64,000 nt of DNA, taken from positions 348,185 through 412,184 of the forward strand of contig NW_006495273.1 of assembly GCF_000471905.2 (NCBI RefSeq), read 5' to 3'. A program made the position numbers and the translations under genes. The DNA is from Amborella trichopoda. Lineage: Eukaryota > Streptophyta > Magnoliopsida > Amborellales > Amborellaceae. Below are positions 1-13,300 of the stretch, piece after piece; the first letter of the stretch is position 1, and each line of letters opens with the position of its first letter. The notes under the pieces are model-generated. The model had not been told where the DNA came from and did no database searches. It saw only the letters and a list, made by a program, of their open reading frames with translations.

Positions 1-101
1 TCTACTTATTTACTTTTTTTAACTTTTTTATTTTTTACTTTACGTAGACCGACTAGTTAGGTACGACTACTTCTACTCGTCGTCGTTTCGTTAAATACCT
101 C

Positions 102-126
102 CTCTCTCTCTCTCTCTCTCTCTCTC
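102..126. repeat. (CT)n microsatellite
   Basis: An uninterrupted run of about 12 CT dinucleotides. The flanks 1-101 and 127-414 hold no gene I can support. The short open frame that crosses the run on the minus strand owes its length to the simple repeat. Confidence 0.9.
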
Positions 127-423
127 GAACCCAAAACCTCTCTTCTGGAAACCCAAACGACTCTTAATGCGAAAGTTAATTCCGGGACCGGAATGGCTTA
201 AAATGAGCCAAAGCATTAATAGAAGATGATATTTCCATTTTTTTGACAAAAAAAGGCTAAAAATACAATGGAATCTTTCCAAAAGAAAAAGGACAAGAAA
301 ATCCATATTCATAATCACCGAATCTAGGCGATGTTCCACCCTAATGAGCAAGGCAATTTCACCCTAAGAGAACCTGGATTGAACAAGTGGCATGGCGATA
401 GTTTGAACTAGCCTTTATTTTTA

Positions 424-741
424 GGGTGTGGTTCGTTTAGAGTCGAAGCTCTAAACAATCAGATTAGAGCCCACCTTCAATTAGTATCGAGAAAAGTGGT
501 TTTAATATTGAAAATCTTTGTGATAGCTTTAAAATATACTATTAATTTTAATTATAAAATCTAAAACTTCAAAAATAGTGTAGATCGAGCAGTTCTATGA
601 AAACTTGAAAAACTTGAAAATTGACGGTCCAAAAATGCGTTACAAGATGTACAATTTGAGGATATTTGAGCATCAAAACAACCTTTTGAGCTGGGCTCTA
701 ATTTGATTGTTTAGAGCCTCAGCTCTATATGAACTTTTCCC
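424..741. mobile_element. MULE-type MITE, family M1, copy 1
   Basis: A 318 bp element that begins GGGTGTGG and ends TTTTCCC. Its long terminal inverted repeats carry GAAGCTCTAAACAATCAGAT at the left and the complement ATTTGATTGTTTAGAGCCTC at the right. Flanking 9-mers TTATTTTTA (415-423) and TCATTTTTA (742-750) match at 8 of 9 bases, the size expected for Mutator-like elements. It has no coding capacity. The other clear copies are at 40526, 50933 and 51340. This copy has lost part of the internal core that the others keep. Confidence 0.85.
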
Positions 742-750
742 TCATTTTTA

Positions 751-1864
751 AGTTCTTATTTTTAAAAAATTTATATAAATACTCATAACAGATGAATTCT
801 TTAATAAATTATTTGAAACTTTTTTTTTTGGTAAGTAAAAATTGGGGTCATGTCAGGATTTGAACTCAACAGTGTTCTTTTATGGGTATTTTGAAATCAA
901 ATCAAAAGATATAGGTAAAATATTGAATTGTTAATCTCTTATAGGAAAATTTGATAAATTTCTCTTCATTTTTTATCGACAGTTTTAATTAATCAACCTC
1001 GCCGCGAGTCGGTTAATCTGGATTCATCCAGCGACCAACTCAGTAAGCCAATCTATTTCTTTAACCCTACTCGAACTGGAAGATGTATCGTTCATGAAAA
1101 TCAGAGACCTCTATTCGAGTTGCGCCACTCCAAAATGGAGATTTCGTTATCAAGGAAGGTGAGTATTAGGTTTGACAAGTACTTCAAAATCCGGATCGGG
1201 GAGGTGGCTCATCCATATCACATGGCTATGACATATTGCAGATTATCTGAAAGAATATTAAAAATATAAAAAAGTCAAACAGGGAATGCATACTAAGAGA
1301 CCATCTATTTTCACTGCAAGAACGTTACAGAAATTATCTGTAGCCATTAGATTTGAAATCTAAATACTAAGAATTAAGCGAGAAATTTTTTGTTAAGCAT
1401 CGTACATGATCAATGGTAAATACTTTTAGCTAGTTGATTTTCATATTTGATGGCTTAGGGGCCTAACAAATATTAGATAAGCCACAGAAAATTAATTCAG
1501 GGAAGTCCAAACCGGAACTGATACCTTTTCAATATCAATTCCATCCCAATCCCTCGGATCAGTGGACTTTGGAAGCTCCTTTTAAACAACATGTGTGGGT
1601 ATCAAACACTTTGTTTCAATTAACGTTTTAAAACCCGAATCAATAAGGCGGATCATTCATCTAAAAATCTGTGTTCAATCGTTGGATGGGTGATCTACAT
1701 GGAGTCTACATCAATTTGAATGGGTAATCCAAAAAACTTTTAAAAAATAATAATATAAAAACTGAAATAGGGGTTTATACTGGGAATTTAGAGGGAACTT
1801 ATACAAATATTAAATAAGTTTAGTTAAAAGGAAAAAAATACATAAGAGGTCTTAGTAGGGAATC
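751..1864. other. intergenic, no gene seen
   Basis: AT-rich sequence without a convincing open frame. Around 841-875 there is a faint match to a tRNA B box on the minus strand next to a T-run, possibly an old SINE trace, but too weak to call. Confidence 0.5.
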
Positions 1865-2410
1865 AGAGACGAGCACTGTTGGAAAAACAGGACGAATCTA
1901 ACCGGTAACCACCCGGTTAGATCGGAACAGACCACTGGTTTTGATTTTGAGCGGTTTTGATGATCGGCCGGTATTTAAAATAAACAATTAAAAAATATAT
2001 ACATAAATTTTTAAAAGTAAAAAAATTTGTTTGTAATACATTTTTTAATATTCTTTATATTATGGTAAAGATTGAAAAATTATTTTGGTCATTAATACTC
2101 ACTTTTATATCTTCTCCATCTTTTTCAAAAAAATTTAAAAATATCTTTAAACAGACACAAATTGATTATTTAAAATTCATTTTTTCAGTAATTTTCAAAT
2201 GTGTTTTGTTTTAATCATTTTTTGTATTTTTTTCATATTTTAGTTGATTTTTTTTATTTTTTAATATTTTCTTGGCTGCCCAGGACTTACCCAATTGAAT
2301 CAGTCGATTTATCGATTAAACCGCTTTCGAACCCATGTCCGATTAACCGTTCGGATTCGATTTTGCAAGTCGAGCCATTAGATCCGGACCTATTGCAATC
2401 CAAATGAGGA
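1865..2410. repeat. dispersed repeat R1, copy 1
   Basis: This stretch aligns in the same orientation with 40405-41260. Both share the order CCGGTTAGAT..GGAAC, then TTTTGATGATC, a long AT-rich middle with TTATGGTAAAGATTG or its near match, and a GC-richer tail. The left edge CACTGTTGGAAAAA and the right edge of the second copy (CGAACACTG) resemble hAT termini, so it may be a non-autonomous hAT element. It has no coding potential. The 68-codon frame at 2201-2407 is inside the repeat and is not supported as a gene. Confidence 0.6.
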
Positions 2411-2497
2411 TTGGAAATCTGAGAAATCACAAGTGTTTTAAAACTCCGTTTCAATTATTGGCAAGAGGACAAGATTTCCTGTTCTTCCACGTCGAGC

Positions 2498-2568
2498 CTA
2501 CGTGGCGGGACCCAGAAGAGGACAAAGTTACTCACGGATACAGCTAAGCCAAACGTAACACGTGGCAC
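2498..2568. promoter_or_regulatory. pair of ACGTGGC (G-box/ABRE-like) motifs
   Basis: TACGTGGC at 2499-2506 and ACACGTGGCA at 2558-2567 match the plant G-box/ABRE core and lie about 60 bp apart in a GC-richer island. No gene start is recognisable just downstream, and the BTB gene begins almost 3 kb further on, so a function is speculative. Confidence 0.3.
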
Positions 2569-2959
2569 TCTTAGAGCTCTCCAAAATTTAGGCTATCGAG
2601 GTCTCCGTGAGGCGTGGCTCGTTCATCTTCGGAGTTTTCCTTAATCTTCTTATTAACCCATGTCTATTGAGAAAATAACAAATTTATCCTCAAGGGTAAA
2701 TTATTGTCTTAAATGACCATTTTGACCTCTTTTCTTCTAATGCTATTTGCTTCTATGCTTGTTTAGATGACACAATTTTATATGATTGTTTTCTTCTTCG
2801 TATTAATATACTTTGTGCATTATTATTGTGTTTCAGTTGTTTGGTACATGAATTTATTATATATTATATTTTTAAATTTGGATAAACCCTCGATTTTAAG
2901 TAATTATTAAAGTATAGCACATCCCTTAATTGTACCAGAAGAGGTGGTTCTAGTGCGGG

Positions 2960-3215
2960 AAGGCTTCACATGAAAATCTATTTTTATAAGTTTCAAAAAT
3001 AGTATACATGAAGCAGATTTATGGACGCTTAAAAATCATGAGAATGGATGTCTCAAATAAAGGATAAAAAGATGCACTATGTTTTGAACTTGAATTTTTT
3101 TTTTCTTTTGTATACATGCATTTTAAGGTCGAGATGATTAATTGGGTAGGTTTTTAAGCCGCAACTTATTTCTATGATATAAGGTTGGTGCCCTATATAA
3201 ATATTTTTATTTGTT
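2960..3215. repeat. diverged fragment of the M1 core repeat
   Basis: It contains the internal landmarks of family M1: a block like TTCAAAAATAGT, a line of GAACTTGAATTT, then GGTCGAGATGATTAATTGGG. It ends in ATATAAGGTTGGTGCCCTATATAAA, the alternative terminus also seen near 42120, 51940 and 60255, rather than in the GAGCCTAGGCTC terminus of the young copies. No target duplication is visible. Confidence 0.5.
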
Positions 3216-4149
3216 TTTATTTGTTTTTAGATATTTTTAGATTTTTTAGCTATTTTTAATTAAGATATATATAATTTTCAGTAAATTATTTTGAACAAAG
3301 TAAGAACAAGTTTTAAAAAGATAAACTGAATATAAGTTTGTCTTATAACATTTATGATAAATACCGTCAAACAATAATAAGGCCTAATTTTATTAAAAAT
3401 GATAAATTATCATGTAATCGAAACATTTCCCTCAGATGACCTTCTCTTTATGTGCGTAGGGTCGTGGGATTCTACCTTATATGCGTACATTCATGGAAAA
3501 CAAACAAGGGGCTATTTTTGTAGCCCTTCCTTGTCATATAATTCCACGAGAGATCATTATATCGTGTTAATAAATTAATAAAGGAAAATGGTTTGATAGG
3601 GTTGCAGCCCTATCAAAATAAAAATAAAAAACCTTATTTCATAACTCATAGAAAATTGAAATTTAAGTGATGGAAAACCTTTAAATCGATCATCTCAATT
3701 TGAATATTATGATTGTAAAAAAAAAAAAAGGATTTTAAACTATAAAAATAGTGTATATTACAATAAATTATCTAGACTTTTTATTTCACCATAAAAATAA
3801 GTGTTCATATATCCTACCATTTTTTTTTAATTTCAAATTATATTATTGGTGTTGAAAATTGATTTTAAAGCCATCATGAAAATTTTTTTATCACCGAAGT
3901 ACTTTTTGAATCAAGATATTAGGTTAGGCTTTATTTTGTTTTCATAAAGAACGGGGTTCGGGTTTGGGTGTGTGTGGTTTACGGCTAATGTTTAAAAATG
4001 ATGTACTTCAAGTTTGTTTCGTACAGTTGAATTATTCCTTGTAAGAAAAATAAATGGTTTTATTATATACAATAGCGTGATTATAATTACTTACACTGTA
4101 ATTAGCTGATTATAAGATTAGCTGTATCGGGGCATTATAGATATTTTAC
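3216..4149. other. intergenic, no gene seen
   Basis: AT-rich, with no supported frame. At 4044-4073 a stretch resembles the right terminus of MITE family M2 (AAATGGTTTTATTATATACA), but no left terminus was found. Confidence 0.5.
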
Positions 4150-5456
4150 AGTTTAATAGAGGGTATATAATTTTATCCCAAGGCAAAAAGGTCATTTTTA
4201 GAAGTGAGGGAGTCATTGTCATTCTCGTGAAGTTGAGGTGTTCTTCACATCTACATTTCTAAAATAGGTGCATTTTAACTGTGGCCTCTCTCTGTCTCAA
4301 AATTTTAGCAAGAATTGAAGGAAAGAATCTTTCTTCTTCCTCTGGTCATTTTGATGCAATCAATAATTTAATACTTGGGTGTTCTGATCTCTGTGCGCTA
4401 CTTGCCTGAAACAGACAGAAAGAGGGATAAAGATGGCCCCATGAATAATCACGTGAGAATTTGCCAGCCATGAAATTCGTAGTTTTTCTGCGAAATTCAT
4501 ATGAAATTATGAGATGGGTCATCAAATTAATGGATTCTCTGAATACCCATCAAAAAATATGAGGTGGGTTTTCGGTGTTCTCTAGATATTTTGCATCATG
4601 AACTTTCATCTTTCTGTAAGTTGAAGCATAATTTCATGAAAATATCTGATGGGATATATGTATCTGATCAATAATATATTGTATTCAATGCGACGTATAC
4701 ACTAGAAGTCTCTCTCTCTCTGTCTCTCTCATGTGGGCGGCGTTTATCTATTTTGGATATGGGCGAATCTCATGCTTGTGTCATATTGTGGACTGATATT
4801 TGCTAGTCATATAAAAGGGAGCTGAGTTACTTATGTGGGGGAGGCAGACTGATTAATCCGTTTTCTGGAAACCACCATTGACTTTTGTATATAATCAAAT
4901 AAGAGAAGTGGTGATTTCTATTTGGATAATCCAGTTTTGAGAAGGTGATGAATCGATTTTCTCCTTTGCTATATGTTAGAATTGCTCTTCTTTACAGTTT
5001 ACAGTTTCAAAAAATTAAAACCGGTGATGAATCGATTACAGCTGATAGAGTTGTAGGTCTATTTGCCTGAGAAAAAACAAATTTTTAACCTGGTTGTTTG
5101 GTGGTTTGCTTTTTTCTCTATACATTATGTTACTTATCTGAAGTAATTTGTTTATTGATGATCGTGTATCATGATGGTAACATTTTTCTGAAAAGTCATA
5201 CTATTAGATCTTGTTTTTAATTTCTTGGTGATGGTCTTTGATTTATATTGTCTGTTGAATGTGTTGCCTTTATGCCTTAGAATTTGGTGTTTATGGATGC
5301 CTAGAATCCTTATTCGATCATATGATTTTGGTTTATTGTATATTTTGTTGGGATCAATGCAGGGGGTTTACTGATTAATATGAAAACCAGAGATCCGTAG
5401 CTGTGTTTATTAAGGTTTGGTATGAATTTGGTTTTTTCAGTTTTGGGTTGGCAAAG
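4150..5456 (+). promoter_or_regulatory. upstream region and probable 5' UTR of the BTB gene
   Basis: The 1.3 kb before the chosen ATG holds CT-rich tracts (about 4700-4730) and sequence of UTR character. A candidate UTR intron acceptor lies at about 5362 (TCAATGCAG before GGGGTTTAC). I could not fix the transcription start or the matching donor. Several upstream ATGs lie in short frames. Confidence 0.35.
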
Positions 5457-7269
5457 ATGGATGGAGGAAAGAAGCAAAAGAAGTTTCTTACAGTGGCCCC
5501 ATTTGAGTGTGTGTGGCTTATGGAAAGATTCCGAGATGCCGGGCGTGGGTGTGTGACTTTCGAAGCATTTGCTCGAAATGACATCACAGTGGTGTTCAGG
5601 GAGCATGCAGGTACTCAGAATTACCATTACAAGACTGACAATACTCCTCACTATACTGTTATACTTGGAAGCCATAGGAACAGGAGGCTCAAGATCGAAG
5701 TAGATGGCAAAAGCGTAGTGGATGTTGCAGGTATTGGATTGGTTCTTTTTGTTCCTTTGTTTTGTTAGTCATGTGAACAAAACTGGTTAGATGCCTCTTT
5801 TTCATTTTTGACAGTTTTTTTTTACCAGATAAAGAGAAAGGGGGGGGGGGAACAAATCCATGTCGTATCCTTTGGCAGAAAGTTTTCCTTCCCTTTTTTT
5901 TTTTGGATTTTACTTGTTTTTTTTTTAACAGTTATTTTATAAGAGAAAAAAAAAAATCAAAGAAAAATTACAAATGACATTTTCTTTAATAAATTTGTGA
6001 GCAAATAGTTATACATATGAAGAAAATAGAAATATGAAGTACTTCTTAAAAGAGTGATTAGCCTTAGAAGATCTGCTTTTTAAAGAATCTATAAGTAGGC
6101 TTTTAATTTTGATCATTTGATTGTCTCTTAGGTGTTGGGTCATATTTTGTTGTTCATCTATTTATCAGTCAATAATGGTTTGATCAAAACAAATTATTCT
6201 TTTCCTTGTCATTAACAGTTTTATCATATGACTGTTTCTTTATAAGTTTAGCCAATTGCTTTTATAAACAAAATTAACACTTACTAAGCATTGCTTTAGA
6301 ACAAAGTAAATATAACAGGTAACACTTAAAATAGTTGGTCTAATGCCTCCTTTTCAAGAATATCCCACCAGACCCTTAAATTGGAAAATTTTGATTATCT
6401 CCTAGGTATTGTGCTGTTTTGTTTGTTTGTCTGTCGTGTTAGTTAATAGTGGTTTTGTCAAAGCAAGGTTGGGACATGCTTTATTTCCTTTTAAACAGAA
6501 TGGCCCACTTCTTATTAGTTAATATAACGATTTGTGTAGAATCTGATGGTCAACTGCCAGTGTTCATTCAAAAAAAAGGGAAAAAAGAGTTAATAGCCAT
6601 TGCATTAGAAACAAAATTTGAATCACCAATTGTTTTAAAAGAGAAACTACCCTTATTTATTGCTTTTCCTTTTCAAGAATCGCCACCTAGCCTTCTGATT
6701 TGGACCACCTGATTCTCTCTTGCAGGTATTGGGTTGTGTTGTACTTCCGGCTTCCAGAGTTATTGGATTAGCTTCTGCGATGGTCTAATTAGTATAGGTA
6801 AGGGCCAGTACCCTTTCCAAGATGTGGTCTTCCAATGGCTCCACTCAGAACCAAACTGTAAGGTTCAGTATGTGGGACTTAGTAGCTGGGACAAGCATGT
6901 TGGATATAGAAATGTGACAGTGATGCCCTTGCATCAAATGAACTACATTACTCTGCAAAAGCATGTGAATAACACAATATTGGACTTGAGTGATGATGAA
7001 GAAGAAGATGGGTTCAATGCCTATGAAGGATGGGGCCTTGGAAAATTTCTAGAGAACTGGGATCTTCATGATGTGTTCTTTGTTGTGGGTCTCGAGGAAA
7101 AGGTGATTCCTGCACATCGGGTCATTCTTGAGACCTGCAGTAGCTTCGGTCGCCTTTTATTGAATGAAAATAATGTGATCAGGCTTCCTTCTATTTCCCA
7201 TCCAGTCCTTCATGCTCTCCTTCAGTATATCTACACTGGGCGATGTGAGGTGTGTTTGATTTAACCATC

Positions 7270-7323
<54 letters not shown>

Positions 7324-10300
7324 CTCTCATACACACATAGAGGTATCTATGGATTTTTATAGTTTGTGGTTGTCTTTCTCAACCTTGTATACTTCTGTGT
7401 AATGCAATTTTGCCTTGCGCGACCTTACTACCCTTTGGATTGCTTGTTGATACTTGGTAGTGTTTTGTTCCAAAATGTTCAGATTATGGAGTCTCAGCTT
7501 GGTAGATTAAGAGATTTGAGCAAAGAGTTTGAAGTTACAGCACTCGTTAAGCGATGTGAAGAATTAGTGAATCGATCCAAATCGAGGAATATTTTGTTAG
7601 AACCTGATAAGAAACATGAAATAGTACACACGAGCTTCAAGGCACACCGATGCACTGTCTTTCCCTGTGAGCTTCCCATTGATGTGCTGAAACTGAAGCA
7701 GTTGCTTATAAATGGTGAGCACAGCGATGTCGATATATACATTGATGGGAAGGGTCTCATTGCTCGATGTCATAAACTCATTCTCAGTTTATGGAGCATT
7801 CCTTTTGCAAAGGTATTTGGGATTCTATCGCTTCTTTTTGTTGGCTTCTCCCCCATCTTTCCTCATGACTTTTGGCATTAAACTTTATATGCTAATCCAT
7901 GTTGATTTCTGGCAAATGTGGTGCAAAAGCTATGTAATAAAATGCATTGCTCCATCATTAGAATTGGAGTCATGATTATGCAATCACAAATAAATCAACT
8001 GAAATTTAACAAATTCTTTTGCAACAGTCATATTTTTCTTAGCTGAAATCATATAGTATCTTTTCATAGTTGAGTAACCTGCATGAGATTTCTGAAACGA
8101 TAGTTACTTTGTAAGTTTGTCTAACTGACACTAGGTCGTAAGTATACACCACAAGTAATCCTTAAATGTCAGTTTGGGCTATTTTCTGCATGTAGGATGG
8201 AAGAAACTTGCAAATCATGGTCACATTTAGTGATGGGAGTATTCTATAACACACGTAGATGAGACTCTCCTTTTTATTTTGCCCATGGTTCTTGTTTGGT
8301 ATTTATTTTTGACGAGCTTGCTGATGTTGGACAGATGTTTACAAATGGAATGAGCGAAAGCAAATCTTCAAGGATTTGCCTGAGGGATGTCCATGCAGAT
8401 GCCTTTTTGGCCATGCTGCACTTCATGTACACTGGTGAATTCAAAGACAATGATAGCTGGGAAATGGGTTCCCTGTTACTCCCCCTCCTTGTGTTGTCTG
8501 ATCAATATGGAGTTGATTTTCTTCAGCAGGAATGTTGCAAATACCTATTGGACTGTCTATCAGAGGTGGTCACTCCTTCCCATCCCTATTTTCTCGATAA
8601 ATTTCTAAAGAGAAGTCTAAAACCAAACAGCTATTTTGAGCTTATTTGCATGTAATTTTTTGAGGCAGCTTCTTATTTACCCTTCAATGGATTTTTTGAA
8701 ATCATATTTTTCTGTCTAAAATTAACGTAAGAGATATGTCATTTAAAAACAAATGTTTTCAACATATAAGGTTTAATTGGATGATTCCTAGGGAAAGTTC
8801 GGCCTGTCTTTACTAATTTATATCTTGGATTGGTTGTTTGATTTATCTTGTAGGATTAATGTGTCCAAATTGCTATTCTGTCCTAATTTATATCTCAGAT
8901 TGTTTTTTGAATTTTGTAGGATCAGTGTGTACCATTGACTAGTCTATTTGGGGTCGGTCCTTGTTGGCTTTTTGGATTCTCTTTTAGGATGCTCCATACC
9001 GCTTTGATTTTTTTTTCACTCATTTATTGTTTGGGCTGGGCTGTTTTGGATTTTGTTTTAGGAATCATTGTGCCACATTCTGCAAGTAGTTTCATTGATG
9101 CCAACATGTAAGCTACTCGAAGAACTCTGTGTCAAGAAATTCGCAAGGAATTTTGACTATTGCACGACTGCTAGTACGGACTTTGTGAAGCTCGATGAGC
9201 CAACTTTCTTGAAAATTTTACAGGTGGGTGTTCATCATTGCACCAAACCGTATACCGGTTTGTTCCTTGCATGCAGTCAGATTCATTTCGCTTCGGCCCA
9301 GTACAAAGTAGGCAGAAGGATCAATATTATGCTTTTTGCAATTTCCCTTGTTTGTTTCAATGTTCCTTTCCAAAATGTTCCAAACTATTTTCCTGAATTG
9401 GCTGAAGCTGAAATGAATTGGCAAATTGAAGGCTAACCGGAGGGTATCCATGTATATATTTATTTTGAGGGAAAATACACTATAGTTCAATGGACTATGG
9501 AAAGCCATAGTACACTGGTTCATGGCCATCCGGCGAAATGATGGATTGGGTTTTATATAGACAGAGTTATAGAGAGAGTGGGGTCCACCAAACAGGATAT
9601 GAACCCACTGGTGTATCCCACAGTCTCTGCATTATCATCCATGATTTCATCAGACGATTGTGGCCCAATGGAAAATGGAAAACCATATAGTCTACTGGAT
9701 TATGGAATGCTGTTCCTTATTTAAATAAGTCAATCTGACGACACTTGCACCTGGAGTTCAGGTAGTTCAAGATATGGCATACTTGAAACATATTTTTCAT
9801 CCTCAATTTTCCCCGTGATTTTTGTACCAGGCGTCCGTGACTAGAACCAGGGTGACTAGTCTTCTGGCTTTGACAGTATGAGGATATGGAGGCATCAGTG
9901 ATTGATGTAAAAATTATATTTAGTTATGATGATTATGCATTTTGCAGCATCCCAGTTTGACTGTAACGTCCGAGGAAAGGGTTCTCGATGCTGTGCTCAT
10001 GTGGTGTATGCAAGCTGGTGAAGTTTATCACTGGGAAACATCGGATGAGTTGTTAAATGCTTGCACTCCTGATCTTCTATTCAGGGATAGGATTGGACTG
10101 ATTCATGTACTGCTTCCTCTTGTACGCTTTCCACTAATGCCAGTGACCTTGCTCAAGAGGGTATGCTACATTTTGTTTTTTTTTTTTTTAGAGTAAAAAT
10201 TTACTATAATCCAAATAGACTATGGAAAAGCCGTAGTCCACAGTTCGCCATCATCCATTGAAATGTTGGATAATGTTGGATCTGGAGTGGAACCATGACC

Positions 10301-13300
10301 CATTGGTGGGGTCTTCTCTCTTTCAACACCAATCACTTCAACTGCGGTGATTACCCAATGGGCAGTGGTTTTCTCAATGTCTGTTGATTTGTGTATACTT
10401 TTCAGTGCTGTGGAGTTTTTTGAGATATGCCTACTAAACTTGAGTATTTGCTTTTTGTTACTGTGCTGCAGCTGGAGAAGAGCAATCTCAACAGGCAAAT
10501 TCCAGTATTCCAGGAACTAGTGAGTGATAAAATAGTTCTTTTTGAAGTTCTTTAAATTATGCAGAATTTTGTGGCTTAGAAAGCAGTTGAAAGTGTAGAT
10601 TTCTTAATGATTTCAGCCTGGGTGTACAAGCTGCAGTTAGGGTTTGGGCTGCATATCAGCTTAAATAAATTGCTACAAAGGAGGAAATACATGGTTTTAA
10701 AAATTTTACTCTTAAATATGTTTCAAATTTGGAAAAGCATGTGTGCTTCTGTATGTTTGTGGGATCATAAGTCAATTTTGACAAGATCTTAAGCACTACC
10801 AAATTCTGACCATGATTATTTAATTTGTTAGGTGAAGGAAGCCATTGAATTTGCAGACACTTCAGCTATGAAAATTGCAAATGAGCAGAAGTAAGATATA
10901 GCATTCATTTCCCTTTATACCACTAATGACCATTTATAATTGCTAGCAATGGGAACTTCAACATATAGGATTCTAGGTTATCTCTTACTCACTCCTGTGG
11001 ATTTATGACTTGGCGTTTTGTTCTTTTACTACATTCCAGCCATCATTATGTGCTCACACACTCTTTTTAACTTTGGCAGTATGAGGTTCCAGCACAGACC
11101 CTCCAGTTTCAAAGAGCTTCAATACATATGTGATGGGGACCAGAATGGAGTTTTGTATTATTCTGGCACTTCATATGGGGAGCACGACTGGGTTAATCCT
11201 TTTCTTGCAAAGGTAACCTTTGAATCTATAGTTTTACCTTCTATTTTCTTCTCTAGTCTAAGTATACCCACCCTAATGGCGTTCATGGAGAGGCTAATGG
11301 CAAATAGCATGTGGCTATTACTCCGAATGTGTTCCATTTTCTTATTTATCTCAACAACCACTCTCCATTTCCCTCCCCCAGAGAGGCTAATGTAGCAAAT
11401 GATATATGTAGCTGGCTTGGGTTTTGTTTGACTAAAGACCGTCGCTCTTTGCTTCATTTTGTATTTCTTTCTGTATTTTATATAATCAAATAATTACTAC
11501 CTATAGAAAGTGGAAAAATGATGGACATTATTGGTCTGGATTGATTTTGATGACCAATCGATGGTCTATGTTAACATGGATTTGACTAAGTTCCCATTTT
11601 GGTTTTCTTTATGTCTAACAGAGAGTTATTGTGACGGCTAGCAGCCCAGCTTCTAGGTACACTGATCCCAAGTCATTGGTCTCAAGGACATACCAGGTTT
11701 GGCAAATGAATTTCTTTATGTGTAGTCTTGAAACTCTAGGTTGCTGTTCTTTTTCTCTCAATTATTTTGATTCTTCAAGTTGTCCTTGAAGATAACTAAC
11801 TCTTGAACAAATTAGGCTACGTCTTTTGCGGGCCCTCGGATAGTAGGAGGAAAAAACTGTGCATGGTGGAAGATTGACATTGGCCAAGATCATGAGGTTA
11901 GCATCTTACCAAGCTTCAGCTTTCTAATTTCTGTTCATGTGTTGTTATGGTGGCCATGTATGGGGCAGGGTGTTATGAACCTGTTGCGGAAACATCCAAT
12001 TATTTTTTGTTTTTCTACGGTTAACAAGTAAATAGAATGTTCACATTGCGTGACAAATAACATAAAATAAAAAAGTATGAGGCTAGAGTGATTATTTATT
12101 GACGCACCCATTATTAATGATTGAAGTTTATAACATACCATTGTTTTCATGCTTAGAACAGTAGTTGAAAACATCTTATTATTGGTGGTATTTTGTTATG
12201 ATGATCTTGTTAAATGATCTACCTTTATATGGTCACTTCTATTTAATTTTTTCTGGGACTGGTCAAGTTACACGCATTGAGTAAGCTATCTGAAAGTATG
12301 TAAATGTGATCCAAACATTGAAATTTTAGTAGTCAACTAAAGAGATAATAAACCAAACCCTAAGTGAAACAGCAAAAGAAATGAAAAGTGAAATAGGATA
12401 TAAAATGAAACTAGACTAAAATTTGCACAAAGCATGCACATAAACAAAAAAACAAATAATGATCTTAGGGGAGTAGCATAAATAAAACCTAATTTTTTCT
12501 CTTTTGGGTTAGTTCAGTTGGATTTCAACTTGGGATTTTGTGTTCTAATTGTGGATGGTTTAACCAATCAAGCCTGAAACTACAATACACTGAGAGAAAA
12601 AAGTGATGACATGAAAATGTAGGGAACAAAACTGAAGGAAGAGATAATCGGGCCTGAATGCGCAAAATTCATGTCTGTTTGTATGCATGCATGTTTATGT
12701 GTGGGACGGAGTATGAAAATGTTGCTGATGCACAAAGGGTTTTGGATCTTTTCTTCACTCTTACCATAATGCAGTTTTATCATTTTCCATTCTTGGTTTC
12801 TTCTTAGTATGACTAGAAGTGGGTCGGTGTGGTGCAGTGACGTCAAGTAACACAGGGAATTCAATCTCCAGTATCTCCCATGCTGCGTTCCTATTGTTGT
12901 ATGTGTGTTGAAGCCAAATCACATGTATGCCACTTTGGCACAATGTGTATCATTGGTTGACATCTCCCTCTCTTGTTTCGAGCCTTTGGATTGAAACCCT
13001 TTTGTTTAGAGAGAGAGTGAACATGGGTTTTCTCTTGTTGGGTGTTGTGCGCCCAGTACTAGAGAGCGTGGACAAAGTGAGCTCTCTTGTGGGTTTTGCT
13101 GTGTGCCCAGTTCTAAAGAGAGTGTGAAAGAGGAACCTATTACATTGTGTTTTGCTGGCTGTACTGTAAAAGGGCCTTTATAGAGAAAGAGAGCACTTTG
13201 AAGGTTTTTGGGCCTTGTTCCACCTTGTGATCTCCATTAAACCAGTAGGTAAAGCTCTGCATTTCTCTCCTGTAGATGTAGGTCACAAAATCTGGCTGAA

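Noticed and set aside
4044..4073. Possible M2 MITE terminus
   Set aside because: The match covers about 25 bases only and no left partner or flanking duplication was found.
5310..5675. 121-codon open frame on the minus strand
   Set aside because: It lies antisense to the first coding exon of the BTB gene, has no recognisable homology and overlaps a conserved sense frame.
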